Notes under the pieces: model-generated
The model's database searches: none
Told to the model about the DNA's origin: nothing
The model's input: the letters and a program-made list of their open reading frames with translations, nothing else
Assembly: GCA_002368955.1 (NCBI GenBank)
Contig: DFDY01000049.1
Span: 1 to 29,430, forward strand
Direction: 5' to 3'
Source of the DNA: Bacteroidales bacterium UBA3816
Lineage (GTDB): Bacteria > Bacteroidota > Bacteroidia > Bacteroidales > P3
DNA: 29,430 nt
Translations under genes and position numbers: made by a program
Part shown: one piece after another, positions 5,948 through 13,103 of the stretch
How the letters are laid out: each line of letters begins with the position of its first letter
Position numbering within the stretch: position 1 is the first letter of the stretch

Positions 5948-7426
5948 TTATTCTCTGTTTAGGACGATGCGGAACACGGTGCCTTGCCCCTCGACGGAGT
6001 ATTTGACAAAGATGCGCCCTTTGTGGTACTGGTTGATGATGCGCTTGGCCAGCGAGAGGCCCAGACCCCAGCCGCGCTGCTTGGTGGTGAAGCCGGAATC
6101 GAAGATGCGCTTTTGGATGGAGGCGGGCATCCCCTTGCCGGTGTCGGCCAGGTCCACATAGACGTGGTGGCTGTCGGCCGAGACGATGACCGTGAAGGTG
6201 CCTTTGCCATCCATGGCATCGATGGCGTTCTTGCATATATTCTCTATCACCCATTGGAAGAGGTAGGCGTTCAGCGGCACCAGAATGTCTTCCTCGGGAT
6301 AGTTGGTGACAAACTTCACCTTGTGCGACACGCGGGTTTGCAGGTAGTTGATGGCCTCCTGGATGGTGGCGCAGACATTCTCGGCCTTCAGCTCGGGCAC
6401 AGAGCCTATCTTTGAAAAGCGGTGGGTGATGGTCTCCAACCGTTTGATGTCCTTGTTCACCTCGGCGGCGTAGCTGGCGTCAAAGGTCTTGCCCTCAAGA
6501 TATTGTGTCCAGGCCAGCAGTGACGATATGGGTGTGCCCAACTGGTGAGCAGTTTCTTTGGCCATGCCCACCCAGATGCGGTTCTGCTCCATGTTGCGGG
6601 TGGTTTGGATGAGGTAGTAGGTGACCAGAATCAACACTAGAAAGACAAACACATACAGCAGCGGCACCCAGCGGAGCCATTTCAGCGTGGGGGTGTTTTC
6701 GTAGTAGAGGTAGGCACGGCTGCTGTTGGCTAGGCGGAATTCAATAGGGTCGTTCTCTTCCTCCATCTCGCAGAGTTTGTCCGACAGTTTTTCGGGCGTG
6801 TCGAACTCACTCTTGGGTATGTTGCCGCTGCCCAGCACCTCGCCCTGCAGGCTGTCCACAATCAGCACGGGCACAAACACACTGTTGTTGGTAATCTCGT
6901 TGAGGAGCGACTCGTTAAAACCGTCCAGCACGGCCCGCAGCTCGGTGTATACGCGCGACTCTTTGTAGTAGAGAGTCATGGGCATGCCCCAGATGCGGTA
7001 TCGGAAAGGCTCGTTATGTCCAAATTCCTCCAGCAGGGGACCTTCCAGTTTCTGTCCTGCCATCTCGCTGGGCACGGTGATGATAGAATCCTTGTTGGTG
7101 ATGATGATGGCCGTCTCGCAGCTGTCCACGATATAGCGCACATAGTCGAGGCTGAAGTCGGCATCACTGCCCCCGTCCATGCGGTCGAAAGAGCGCAGGA
7201 TGTTGGTGTACATCTCCATCTTGCGGTGCTCGTCGAGGGCCACATGGGCGAAAAATTCCTCGGAGTAGTTCATCAGCTGGGCCTTCTGGCTGATGGCGTT
7301 GGCCCAAAGCCGCACCTTTTCCTCCTCCGACTTGCGAATCTGCTCAGAGAGGTTGTAAATCTCGAAGAGTGCAAACCCCGCCAAAAGGAGGGTGATAGAC
7401 AGTATAATCCACTTGGCCTTTTTCAT
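5948..7426 (-). CDS. Membrane-bound sensor histidine kinase, 492 aa
   Basis: Two-component sensor kinase. The signal is unknown and no response regulator lies next to it. TM1 is at about residues 6-22. An extracytoplasmic sensor region of about 225 residues follows, then TM2 (about 252-273) and the cytoplasmic kinase core. The H-box is AKETAHQLGTPISSLLAW, with His-294 as the predicted phosphorylation site. The ATP-binding lobe shows the N-box ENICKNAIDAM (from 395), G1 DTGKGM (428-433), F-box FDSGFTTK and G2 GWGLGLSLAKRI. No HAMP domain is evident between TM2 and the H-box. The ATG at 7426 starts a clean membrane anchor (MKKAKWIILSITLLL). I found no convincing promoter directly upstream; a minus-strand TATATTTG at 7763-7756 could serve with a long leader. 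The 3' end abuts the 5750-5943 repeat. Confidence 0.93.
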   Translation of the reverse strand: MKKAKWIILSITLLLAGFALFEIYNLSEQIRKSEEEKVRLWANAISQKAQLMNYSEEFFAHVALDEHRKMEMYTNILRSFDRMDGGSDADFSLDYVRYIVDSCETAIIITNKDSIITVPSEMAGQKLEGPLLEEFGHNEPFRYRIWGMPMTLYYKESRVYTELRAVLDGFNESLLNEITNNSVFVPVLIVDSLQGEVLGSGNIPKSEFDTPEKLSDKLCEMEEENDPIEFRLANSSRAYLYYENTPTLKWLRWVPLLYVFVFLVLILVTYYLIQTTRNMEQNRIWVGMAKETAHQLGTPISSLLAWTQYLEGKTFDASYAAEVNKDIKRLETITHRFSKIGSVPELKAENVCATIQEAINYLQTRVSHKVKFVTNYPEEDILVPLNAYLFQWVIENICKNAIDAMDGKGTFTVIVSADSHHVYVDLADTGKGMPASIQKRIFDSGFTTKQRGWGLGLSLAKRIINQYHKGRIFVKYSVEGQGTVFRIVLNRE

Positions 7427-7843
7427 AACGATAGTTTAACGCATTTTTGAGCCATTTATTGTATGAGGGCTAAGCACACAATGCTGTTTATTTTAGGAAA
7501 AAACTATTTCTGTGTCACAAAAAAGATGTATATTTGCAATGTTTTCCATCCGAGTCCAAAGTGGGTAAGTAGGTGGGAAACAGGACATAATAGAAAAGAC
7601 GTTGAGCGAAACGTTTTATCTGCGGCTAACCGAACTTCGCAACTTCGTTATCCTGCTGCACGGTAAAGGATTTTACTGTGCCGTTCTCTCCCAAAAACAT
7701 CTTTGTTTTTCCAGTGAGTTTGGCGTGATAAATTTCCGCCTATACATATTTCTCACAAATATATCTGAGTAAAAAAATAGAAAAGGCAAACTTTGCATAT
7801 AGAATAGTTGCGTATAGGTCAAGAGGTAAGATGTTATGAACGA
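7427..7843. other. Non-coding region with hairpins and promoter-like boxes; candidate ncRNA or leader
   Basis: No credible protein gene; the 67-codon plus frame at 7463-7666 has no family features. A TATATTTG box lies on the plus strand at 7529-7536 and another on the minus strand at 7763-7756. Between them are two stems: GCACGGTAAA (7658-7667) with TTTACTGTGC (7672-7681) around GGAT, with one G-T wobble, and an interrupted ACGTT/AACGT hairpin near 7600-7615. AAAAACA…TGTTTTT at about 7691-7708 could terminate weakly in either direction. It is either a small RNA gene or the long leader of the histidine kinase gene. Confidence 0.3.
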
Positions 7844-8578
7844 TTAGTACATTCCAGTACTTGCAGAACTATTTGATAGATGTTCCTGCCAAAGATTTGT
7901 ATGGGCATTCCAAAACCTTTCTGGTGAGAAACCTGTGTAAGGGCGATAACTTGTGTCTGTTATTTTAATTCCAGTTAGCAAATATAGCGGCCAGATTGTC
8001 TCCATACGATATCTCGTATGGCCCAGAACGTACCAGACATAATCCTTCAGTACCAATCCTCTTGGTTCAAATAGTTCCTGATGATATGCGAAACCAGTTC
8101 TAGGATGATGGTAATATAAATCAACACTTTTTTGCTGACGGATAGCATCCATCAGAATATTTACGTTCTCTACCCCAGTAGCCTTGCAGTCAATGTACAT
8201 ATACATCTTGTTTTCTTCTGAAATCTGTAACTTCCGCATTGCTGCCGATGTTTCAAAGGCCATGAGGAATGGCATTGTCCAAGGGTTGCTGTCGCTGCGT
8301 GGCTCTTCCACCAGTCGATAGCGATACCTTCTGTTCTCTTCCGACATTGCTTTCTTTCCCACCTCGTGTTGAAGGCGATTGTCGCATTCTATCTTGATGC
8401 CAAACCTGTTTCGTAGTTCTTTCAGATAGTTGTGAAATGTCCTCTTGGGCAGAATCTTCTCCATATTCGGTTCATCGACAAGCTTGTCGATTAACTGGTC
8501 GAATGTGATTCCTGTTTCTCCGGCTCTCCGGAACTGGGCAACCAACCAGGAGAGCATTTCCAAATTTTTGTAGTCCAT
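7844..8578 (-). CDS. WYL-domain transcriptional regulator, 244 aa
   Basis: Likely DNA-binding regulator. Residues about 1-65 form a helical, HTH-like N-terminus (MDYKNLEMLSWLVAQFRRAG… KRTFHNYLKELRNRFG). The WYL domain occupies roughly residues 140-215 (MDAIRQQKSVDLYYHH… ELFEPRGLVLKDYVWYVLGH), a fold known to bind nucleic-acid-related ligands and common among regulators of phage-defence loci. I placed the start at the ATG at 8578 because the best promoter box lies just upstream at 8607-8600; the extended frame to 8644 would begin upstream of that promoter. The gene diverges from the tandem-duplication protein at 8768, so it is a natural candidate regulator of the 8768-12584 genes. It is more AT-rich than the core genes. 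A direct ligand or target cannot be read from the sequence. Confidence 0.85.
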   Translation of the reverse strand: MDYKNLEMLSWLVAQFRRAGETGITFDQLIDKLVDEPNMEKILPKRTFHNYLKELRNRFGIKIECDNRLQHEVGKKAMSEENRRYRYRLVEEPRSDSNPWTMPFLMAFETSAAMRKLQISEENKMYMYIDCKATGVENVNILMDAIRQQKSVDLYYHHPRTGFAYHQELFEPRGLVLKDYVWYVLGHTRYRMETIWPLYLLTGIKITDTSYRPYTGFSPERFWNAHTNLWQEHLSNSSASTGMY

Positions 8579-8599
8579 CTGATGTATTGTTTCTCGCTG

Positions 8600-8607
8600 C
8601 AAAGATA
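8600..8607 (-). promoter_or_regulatory. -7 box of the WYL regulator promoter
   Basis: The minus strand reads TATCTTTG. Predicted start is near 8593, leaving a leader of about 15 nt before the ATG at 8578. The upstream box is degenerate (T-rich, no clean TTTG). Confidence 0.6.
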
Positions 8608-8662
8608 CAATAAATAACTGATATGTAAAATAAATGTTGTACAAAAGTTAATGTATTTCGTG

Positions 8663-8670
8663 TACTTTTG
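8663..8670 (+). promoter_or_regulatory. -7 box driving the gene at 8768
   Basis: The plus strand reads TACTTTTG, 56 bp from the divergent WYL promoter box. A TTG at 8637-8639 is 23 nt upstream, too far for the usual spacing. The short shared region (8608-8662) would suit autoregulation by the WYL protein. Confidence 0.5.
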
Positions 8671-8767
8671 AGATAAGTTGTTGATAAATAGTAGAATGTA
8701 TATTATGCTAAAAGTTGTTGATTGAGGTTCTTCGTATTATATAAGCAGGCACAATACTTAAAACAAT

Positions 8768-9529
8768 ATGAATACCTGCAAAGAAAACAACCCAAAGAAC
8801 CTCGACGAGGTCATCGCCAACGCCGCCAACGCGTGCAAAGTTATCTGCGCCCTCAACACCCGCTTTGCCCAGCACGGCATCCCTATGCTCGTGATTGGCG
8901 AGAATCACAGCATTATGGGCGAGAAAGGCAACCGCACCCTCTGCATCGACCGCGACGACCTGGCACTCCTCAACGCCATTAGTATGCGCGAGACAATGAA
9001 AATCGCTGACCTGGCCGTCAAAATCAAAAAGAACCTCGATGAGGCCATCGCCAACGCTGCCAACGCGTGCAAAGTTATCTGCGCCATCAACACCCGCTTT
9101 GTCCAGCACGGCATCCCTATGCTCGTGATTGGCGAGAATCACAGCATTATGGGCGAGAAAGGCAACCGCACCCTCAGCATTGACCGCGACGACCTGGCAC
9201 TCCTCAACGCCATTAGTATGCGCGAGACAATGAAAATCGCTGACCTGGCCGTCAAAATCAAGCAGCGCGGCAGCTACCCCTACCCTCCTATCAATGTTAT
9301 TTTCAGCGGCGACGCCCGACGGGGAATGTATTGGGCGAATCTGTTGGACGAGTTGCTGGGCCTCCACCTCAAAAGCCTGCCGTTCTCCCAGCTCTACAGC
9401 GGCAAACACTATGAGGGCAAGGGACTCTTCATCATCGCCTCCGACTTGCCTGTGGCCGAGCTGAAGCGCGGCTTCCCAAAACTGTACTCCGATGTCATAC
9501 TCCTGGAGGAAACTCCTTCGGGAGTATGA
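8768..9529 (+). CDS. Protein of unknown function with two near-identical 78-residue repeats, 253 aa
   Basis: No family recognised. After a short lead (MNTCKENNPK) the protein carries two copies of a 78-residue unit (about residues 11-88 and 89-166; each begins NLDE and includes IPMLVIGENHSIMGEKGNRT and LLNAISMRETMKIADLAVKI). Only four residues differ between copies (V/A, L/I, A/V, C/S). The unique C-terminal part (about 167-253) has INVIFSGDARRGMYWANLLDELLG and ends EETPSGV. There is no signal peptide or membrane segment, so it is probably cytoplasmic. Strong G/C third positions on this strand, and sensible amino-acid composition, argue against the 233-codon antisense frame. It is GC-rich like the core genes and unlike the AT-rich genes downstream, so it may have a separate origin. 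It diverges from the WYL regulator. Confidence 0.75.
   Translation: MNTCKENNPKNLDEVIANAANACKVICALNTRFAQHGIPMLVIGENHSIMGEKGNRTLCIDRDDLALLNAISMRETMKIADLAVKIKKNLDEAIANAANACKVICAINTRFVQHGIPMLVIGENHSIMGEKGNRTLSIDRDDLALLNAISMRETMKIADLAVKIKQRGSYPYPPINVIFSGDARRGMYWANLLDELLGLHLKSLPFSQLYSGKHYEGKGLFIIASDLPVAELKRGFPKLYSDVILLEETPSGV
8798..9262 (+). repeat. 234-bp direct tandem duplication inside a gene
   Basis: The unit at 8798-9031 is repeated at 9032-9262 or so with a 234-bp offset (78 codons, frame preserved). By eye there are about seven base differences, most in the first half of the unit, while long stretches of the second half are identical. This points to a recent duplication or ongoing gene conversion. 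Confidence 0.9.
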
Positions 9530-9571
9530 CTTCCTATTGAATGCTATTTGAGAAGTTTTTCAATAGAAATA

Positions 9572-9603
9572 TTTGTTTGATTGAAAATAAAGTCGTACCT
9601 TTG
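9572..9603 (+). promoter_or_regulatory. Promoter of the nuclease-like / beta-CASP / phosphoesterase operon
   Basis: TTTG (9572-9575), 20 nt, TACCTTTG (9596-9603). Predicted start is near 9610, so the ATG at 9623 would have a leader of about 13 nt. This separates transcription of 9623-12584 from the 8768 gene. Confidence 0.8.
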
Positions 9604-9622
9604 CACCAAAAAACGGAACAAA

Positions 9623-10696
9623 ATGAATTGCAAAATTGATCAAATCGATTATAGCCAAATTGTTGCAGATGCGGCAGTTGAATTAAGAAAACACAGCGAT
9701 TGGCGAGTCGCCTTTTCCAGGTATGCCGATATGATTATTGCTGCATCCGATGTGTACAAAGAAGCGTCAAAAGTCTTAAAACAACAGCTCCCGAAAGAAA
9801 TGGGTCTTCTGCGTATATATACTAGTATTGCATTGGTTCAGAAATCTCAGAAGAGTGCATATTTTGACTTGAGAATATATGGGCAGAGCGTCGGTGGTTT
9901 AGTGTTTAAGTATGGTAAACTATATCTTTCAATTACTGCAAAACAACAGCAAAACAATCAGGCACATTTACAAATAAAAACTATTGCAAATCCCCTACGC
10001 AAACCTTACCCAATGGAGTCAAATGATGCTCAAAAAATAATAAAAGAACTCACAGAATATGATGGAGTTGGAGCAGAAATGAAAAGTAGAGAGCATCAGT
10101 ATGAGACCCTAATACTTCACGATTTGGTGCAAACCACCAGTACTAGAAAAAAAATAACATATTGTCGCCCTGTGATGCTAGGAGAATATGGATTCTTCCA
10201 AATGAGAACAGTATTTGCCGCCAGTAGACATCAACCAAAATATGCAATGAACGGTCGAGCTGCTATGGGAGGTGGAATTGATATTCTTGCGAGAATTCAA
10301 CATAAGGATGGAACGTGGAGACTTGCCGTACTGGAGTTGAAAGACGAGAATAAATGTCCGGAATGTCAACCAGTTGTGATGATACAGGCAATGATTTACG
10401 CAACATTCATAGGATATTTACTACGAGATGCTGATTGCGGAAAAAAATGGTGGAACCTCTTCCGTAATCAAGATGACGTAAAGTCTATCAAACCCACTAT
10501 TGATATTGATGTAATAACTGTCATGCCCACAGACAAAACAGGAAAACTGCCTGTGGCAAAGATGGAAAAAGATATACCTATTCCTGGGATTAACAATGTG
10601 TCGCTTCATCCTTATAGTCTCTATGTTGACGTTGACCTTGAAAAATCCATAATCAAAAAAATTTCAGGTTCTTTATGTAACGAAAAAAAAAGCTAG
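9623..10696 (+). CDS. PD-(D/E)XK nuclease-like protein, 357 aa
   Basis: No named family recognised, but residues about 216-261 read like a PD-(D/E)XK nuclease core: GGGIDILARI with Asp-220, then VLELKDEN with Glu-238 and Lys-240 (the E-x-K), then a helix with Gln-255 (MIQAMIYATF). This spacing is typical of restriction-like nucleases, and the function is inferred from it alone. The N-terminal half is helical and lacks known motifs. Cys residues in NKCPECQP (245-248) could bind metal. No signal peptide. I chose the ATG at 9623 because it follows the consensus promoter at 9572-9603; the extension to 9581 would overlap the promoter. Codon use is strikingly AT-rich compared with neighbours such as 8768 or rho, suggesting horizontal transfer. 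Its stop is 2 nt before the beta-CASP start, so translation is probably coupled. Confidence 0.7.
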   Translation: MNCKIDQIDYSQIVADAAVELRKHSDWRVAFSRYADMIIAASDVYKEASKVLKQQLPKEMGLLRIYTSIALVQKSQKSAYFDLRIYGQSVGGLVFKYGKLYLSITAKQQQNNQAHLQIKTIANPLRKPYPMESNDAQKIIKELTEYDGVGAEMKSREHQYETLILHDLVQTTSTRKKITYCRPVMLGEYGFFQMRTVFAASRHQPKYAMNGRAAMGGGIDILARIQHKDGTWRLAVLELKDENKCPECQPVVMIQAMIYATFIGYLLRDADCGKKWWNLFRNQDDVKSIKPTIDIDVITVMPTDKTGKLPVAKMEKDIPIPGINNVSLHPYSLYVDVDLEKSIIKKISGSLCNEKKS

Positions 10697-10698
10697 TC

Positions 10699-11985
10699 AT
10701 GACCATCACCATCCATCGTGGAATCAACCAGATTGGCGGGTGCATCACGGAGATTGCATCCGCCGCTGGTACTAAGATTCTGATTGACCTGGGGCATAAC
10801 CTCCCCGAAGGGGACAACCGAGACAACGACCCACTGGATAAGGCCGAGAACATCGACCCTATTCTCGATGGTGTTAGTGCCGTATTCTACACCCATTCCC
10901 ACGGCGACCACGTTGGATTTGAGTCTTATGTGGCATCGAAGGGCATTCCACAGTACATTGGAAAACTCTCGAAGAAACTGCTGCTGCTTCAACGGGGGAA
11001 CATTCTCTACTATCACCCAACACCCGAATTGAGAGCTAGTAAAAAAGCCATCGAGAGTTTCATCACATACGAAGCAGCCAAACCTGTGAAGGTCGGTGAT
11101 ATTGTAGTTACTCCCTACTATGTCAGCCATTCCTCCCCAGATGCCTATATGTTTGTAGTTGAGTGTGACGGACATACCGTGTTGCACACAGGAGACTTCC
11201 GTGACCACGGCTATCGTGGCAAAGGTCTCGAACCTACTATCCAAAAGTACATTGCCCCTCGCCACATTGACGTACTTATTACAGAAGGTACTATGTTGGA
11301 TCGTGACGATGGCAGGATGATTTCTGAAGAACAGCTATGTGAACAAGCCACCGAACTGATGAGAAAATACAAGTACGTCTTCTTTATGTGTACTACACAG
11401 GATGCCGACCGAATTTCTTCCATCAACCACGCCACAGACACCGTGAGAGGCCGTCGGATGTTAGTGGACGGATACCAATACAAAGTGCTTGAAGCTTTTG
11501 AAGAAGAATTGGGACAAGGAAGATACTTCCGTTACCAGTATAATAGAAAACACTATTTCCGTAAAGACTGGAACTATGTACTGGATAAGGACTGCAAGCG
11601 TGGTTTCACGATGCTGGTTAGGAACAATCGAAACATCAAAAAGAGCCTCGATGAGATGATGCCTTTGCTGGACAAAGAGCAATGCTGTTTGGTATATTCA
11701 CAATTCATAGGTTATATCGACCCCAAGCACTCGGCTTTTATGCAGAGTGCTTACGACTTTATCCACACATACGACTGGCATTTTGAGTATCTTCACACTT
11801 CTGGTCACGCTTCGCGTGAGACACTGGAGATGGTATGTAAAAAGGTGAGCCCTAAACTGGCCATCATTCCTATTCACCGTGAAGCACAGAGTGACTTCCG
11901 TCAGCTCAACTTGTCAGAGGAACTGAAAAGCAAGGTGATTACAAAAAGCACTTCAATTGAGGATGTGAAAATCGTCATTAAATGA
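10699..11985 (+). CDS. Beta-CASP metallo-beta-lactamase-fold protein, RNase J-like, 428 aa
   Basis: Predicted metal-dependent nuclease acting on RNA or DNA. Metallo-beta-lactamase motifs: DLGHN (30-34), the metal-binding THSHGDH (65-71, with His-66, His-68, Asp-70 and His-71), His-144 in YVSHSSPDAY, and Asp-166 in HTGDFRDHG. The beta-CASP insertion is implied by the middle region. The C-terminal elements TSGHAS (367-372) and PKLAIIPIHREAQ (from 385, His-393) match the GHAS…IPxHGE pattern of RNase J and related nucleases. It is shorter than housekeeping RNase J (about 555 aa) and lacks its C-terminal domain, so I read it as an accessory paralogue. The start lies 2 nt after the nuclease-like gene, and its stop overlaps the phosphoesterase start (ATGA), indicating one operon. 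Plain hydrolase activity without nuclease function is the alternative. Confidence 0.85.
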   Translation: MTITIHRGINQIGGCITEIASAAGTKILIDLGHNLPEGDNRDNDPLDKAENIDPILDGVSAVFYTHSHGDHVGFESYVASKGIPQYIGKLSKKLLLLQRGNILYYHPTPELRASKKAIESFITYEAAKPVKVGDIVVTPYYVSHSSPDAYMFVVECDGHTVLHTGDFRDHGYRGKGLEPTIQKYIAPRHIDVLITEGTMLDRDDGRMISEEQLCEQATELMRKYKYVFFMCTTQDADRISSINHATDTVRGRRMLVDGYQYKVLEAFEEELGQGRYFRYQYNRKHYFRKDWNYVLDKDCKRGFTMLVRNNRNIKKSLDEMMPLLDKEQCCLVYSQFIGYIDPKHSAFMQSAYDFIHTYDWHFEYLHTSGHASRETLEMVCKKVSPKLAIIPIHREAQSDFRQLNLSEELKSKVITKSTSIEDVKIVIK

Positions 11986-12584
11986 AGATTCTCCACCTCT
12001 CCGACACACACGGCAAACATAGAGAACTCACCGATATGCCATCCGCTGACATACTGGTGCATAGTGGCGATTTTACCTTGGCGGGCGGTGATATGGAAGC
12101 TCTTGACTTTATTGAATGGCTCTGTGATTTACCTTACAAACATAAAATATTCATTGCAGGAAACCACGATGACTGTATGCTGGATGCCTCATTGGAAGGG
12201 TTGCCGAAAGATGTGCATTATCTTTCCGATAGCGGTATCACAATTGATGGAATATCATTCTATGGTGCTCCGATGTTTGTAGTATTCGGTGGCGAGGAAC
12301 TGAAAAAGGTAGAACATTACGAACAAATACCTGACAATACCGATATTCTAATAACTCATCGCCCACCTCTGGGAATACTGGATAGCATCGACGACCATTT
12401 ACATTATGGCAGTTCTATCCTGCTGGACAAAATTTCCAATATCAAACCCAAAATGCACCTGTTTGGACACGTTCATTCTGCATATGGAACAATGGACTGG
12501 AAAGGAGTAACTTTCAGTAACGCCGGTCTTACTGATTGGAAGTATGATGTTTGTTATTCTCCTCAATTATTAGAAATGAATTGA
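11982..12584 (+). CDS. Calcineurin-like metallophosphoesterase, 200 aa
   Basis: Predicted dinuclear-metal phosphoesterase. All five family motifs are present: SDTHG (Asp-8, His-10), HSGDF (Asp-30), AGNHDD (Asn-61, His-62), THRPP (His-126) and GHVH (His-163, His-165). The segment LPYKHKIFIAGNHD resembles the MPPED1/MPPED2 subgroup, members of which hydrolyse 2',3'-cyclic nucleotides. Length is normal for this compact group. Its ATG overlaps the stop of the beta-CASP gene by four bases (ATGA), so the two proteins are probably made in step. A cyclic-phosphate or nucleic-acid end-processing role next to two predicted nucleases is plausible but is inference. AT-rich like the two genes upstream. 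A weak terminator follows at about 12636-12661. Confidence 0.88.
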   Translation: MKILHLSDTHGKHRELTDMPSADILVHSGDFTLAGGDMEALDFIEWLCDLPYKHKIFIAGNHDDCMLDASLEGLPKDVHYLSDSGITIDGISFYGAPMFVVFGGEELKKVEHYEQIPDNTDILITHRPPLGILDSIDDHLHYGSSILLDKISNIKPKMHLFGHVHSAYGTMDWKGVTFSNAGLTDWKYDVCYSPQLLEMN

Positions 12585-12635
12585 AAGTCTCATAAATGAT
12601 AATCGAAATGAGAGGGTAAAATGGCACTGAAAACC

Positions 12636-12661
12636 TTGGCCACCTTTTGGCCATCTTTTTA
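12636..12661 (+). terminator. Weak intrinsic terminator after the phosphoesterase gene
   Basis: TGGCCA (12637-12642) and TGGCCA (12648-12653) form a short hairpin followed by TCTTTTT. The stem is only six base pairs. Confidence 0.45.
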
Positions 12662-12691
12662 CGAATTGGACCCACAATAGCTATACTATAA

Positions 12692-12919
12692 TGGGCTGAG
12701 ATGGAGGCCAATGGTGCTATCTTTCTCCCTGCTGCTGGCTTTCGTCACGCCTCCTCGCTTCTTTCTATCCATGAGGTTGGCGCATACTGGACGACTTCCA
12801 CTCACACAGAATTCCCTAACGAAGCCTATAGTTTCGATTTTAATAGTTAATATGCTGAAATCGCAGGTAGTTACCATCGTACAGGAGTCTCTGTCCGTCT
12901 TATTTATCCTGCTCTGTAA
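12692..12919 (+). pseudogene. Remnant of an FISUMP/DUF1566-like surface protein C-terminus
   Basis: In one frame the DNA reads WAEMEANGAIFLPAAGFRHA, then SLLSIHEVGAYWTTST, NEAYSFDFNS, a TAA, and then YHRTGVSVRLIYPAL to a TAA at 12917-12919. The order NGAIFLPAAG, YW-S/T-S/T, AY-F, R-SVR is the signature of the Fibrobacter-succinogenes major paralogous / DUF1566-type domain common in exported Bacteroidetes proteins. There is an in-frame TAA in the middle and another just upstream (12689-12691), and the rest of the gene, including any signal peptide, is absent. A strong terminator survives downstream (12998-13026). The other frame through this region (12711-12938) is a shadow. It sits at the right edge of the low-GC island and may mark where inserted DNA joined the older locus. 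Confidence 0.75.
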
Positions 12920-12997
12920 CAAAACTGGTATAGGATAATAAAAGCCCGTTTTGTTTAATTATCAAGAATTGCAGTCCTTATTATCACCCTCACAGAG

Positions 12998-13026
12998 CTC
13001 CCAGCCACCACGGCTGGGAGTTTTTT
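12998..13026 (+). terminator. Strong intrinsic terminator
   Basis: CTCCCAGCC (12998-13006), 5-nt loop, GGCTGGGAG (13012-13020), then TTTTTT. It presumably served the gene now left as a remnant, and it insulates the redox operon that starts at 13104. Confidence 0.92.
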
Positions 13027-13070
13027 GATTTTTCTGTGGGGCAATTGTCCTTTATGTGAAAAAAAAGTGT

Positions 13071-13078
13071 TATCTTTG
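13071..13078 (+). promoter_or_regulatory. -7 box of the redox operon promoter
   Basis: TATCTTTG, with TTG at 13045-13047 as a distant and TTTA at 13051-13054 as a close upstream candidate. Predicted start is near 13085, about 19 nt before the ATG at 13104. This also argues against the longer frame from 13056. Confidence 0.7.
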
Positions 13079-13103
13079 CAAATTATTTTATACATTATTT
13101 TTT

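Noticed and set aside
5832..6254. 140-codon minus-strand frame crossing the repeat element
   Set aside because: It is in another frame over the 3' end of the histidine kinase gene and continues into the repeat; Arg/His-rich shadow.
8708..9409. 233-codon minus-strand frame opposite the tandem-duplication gene
   Set aside because: The plus strand has the G/C third-position pattern and normal protein composition; the minus frame repeats only because the DNA repeats.
12711..12938. 75-codon frame MVLSFSLLLAFVTPP…
   Set aside because: It looks like a signal peptide only by chance; the neighbouring frame gives the FISUMP-like remnant, which has recognisable motifs.
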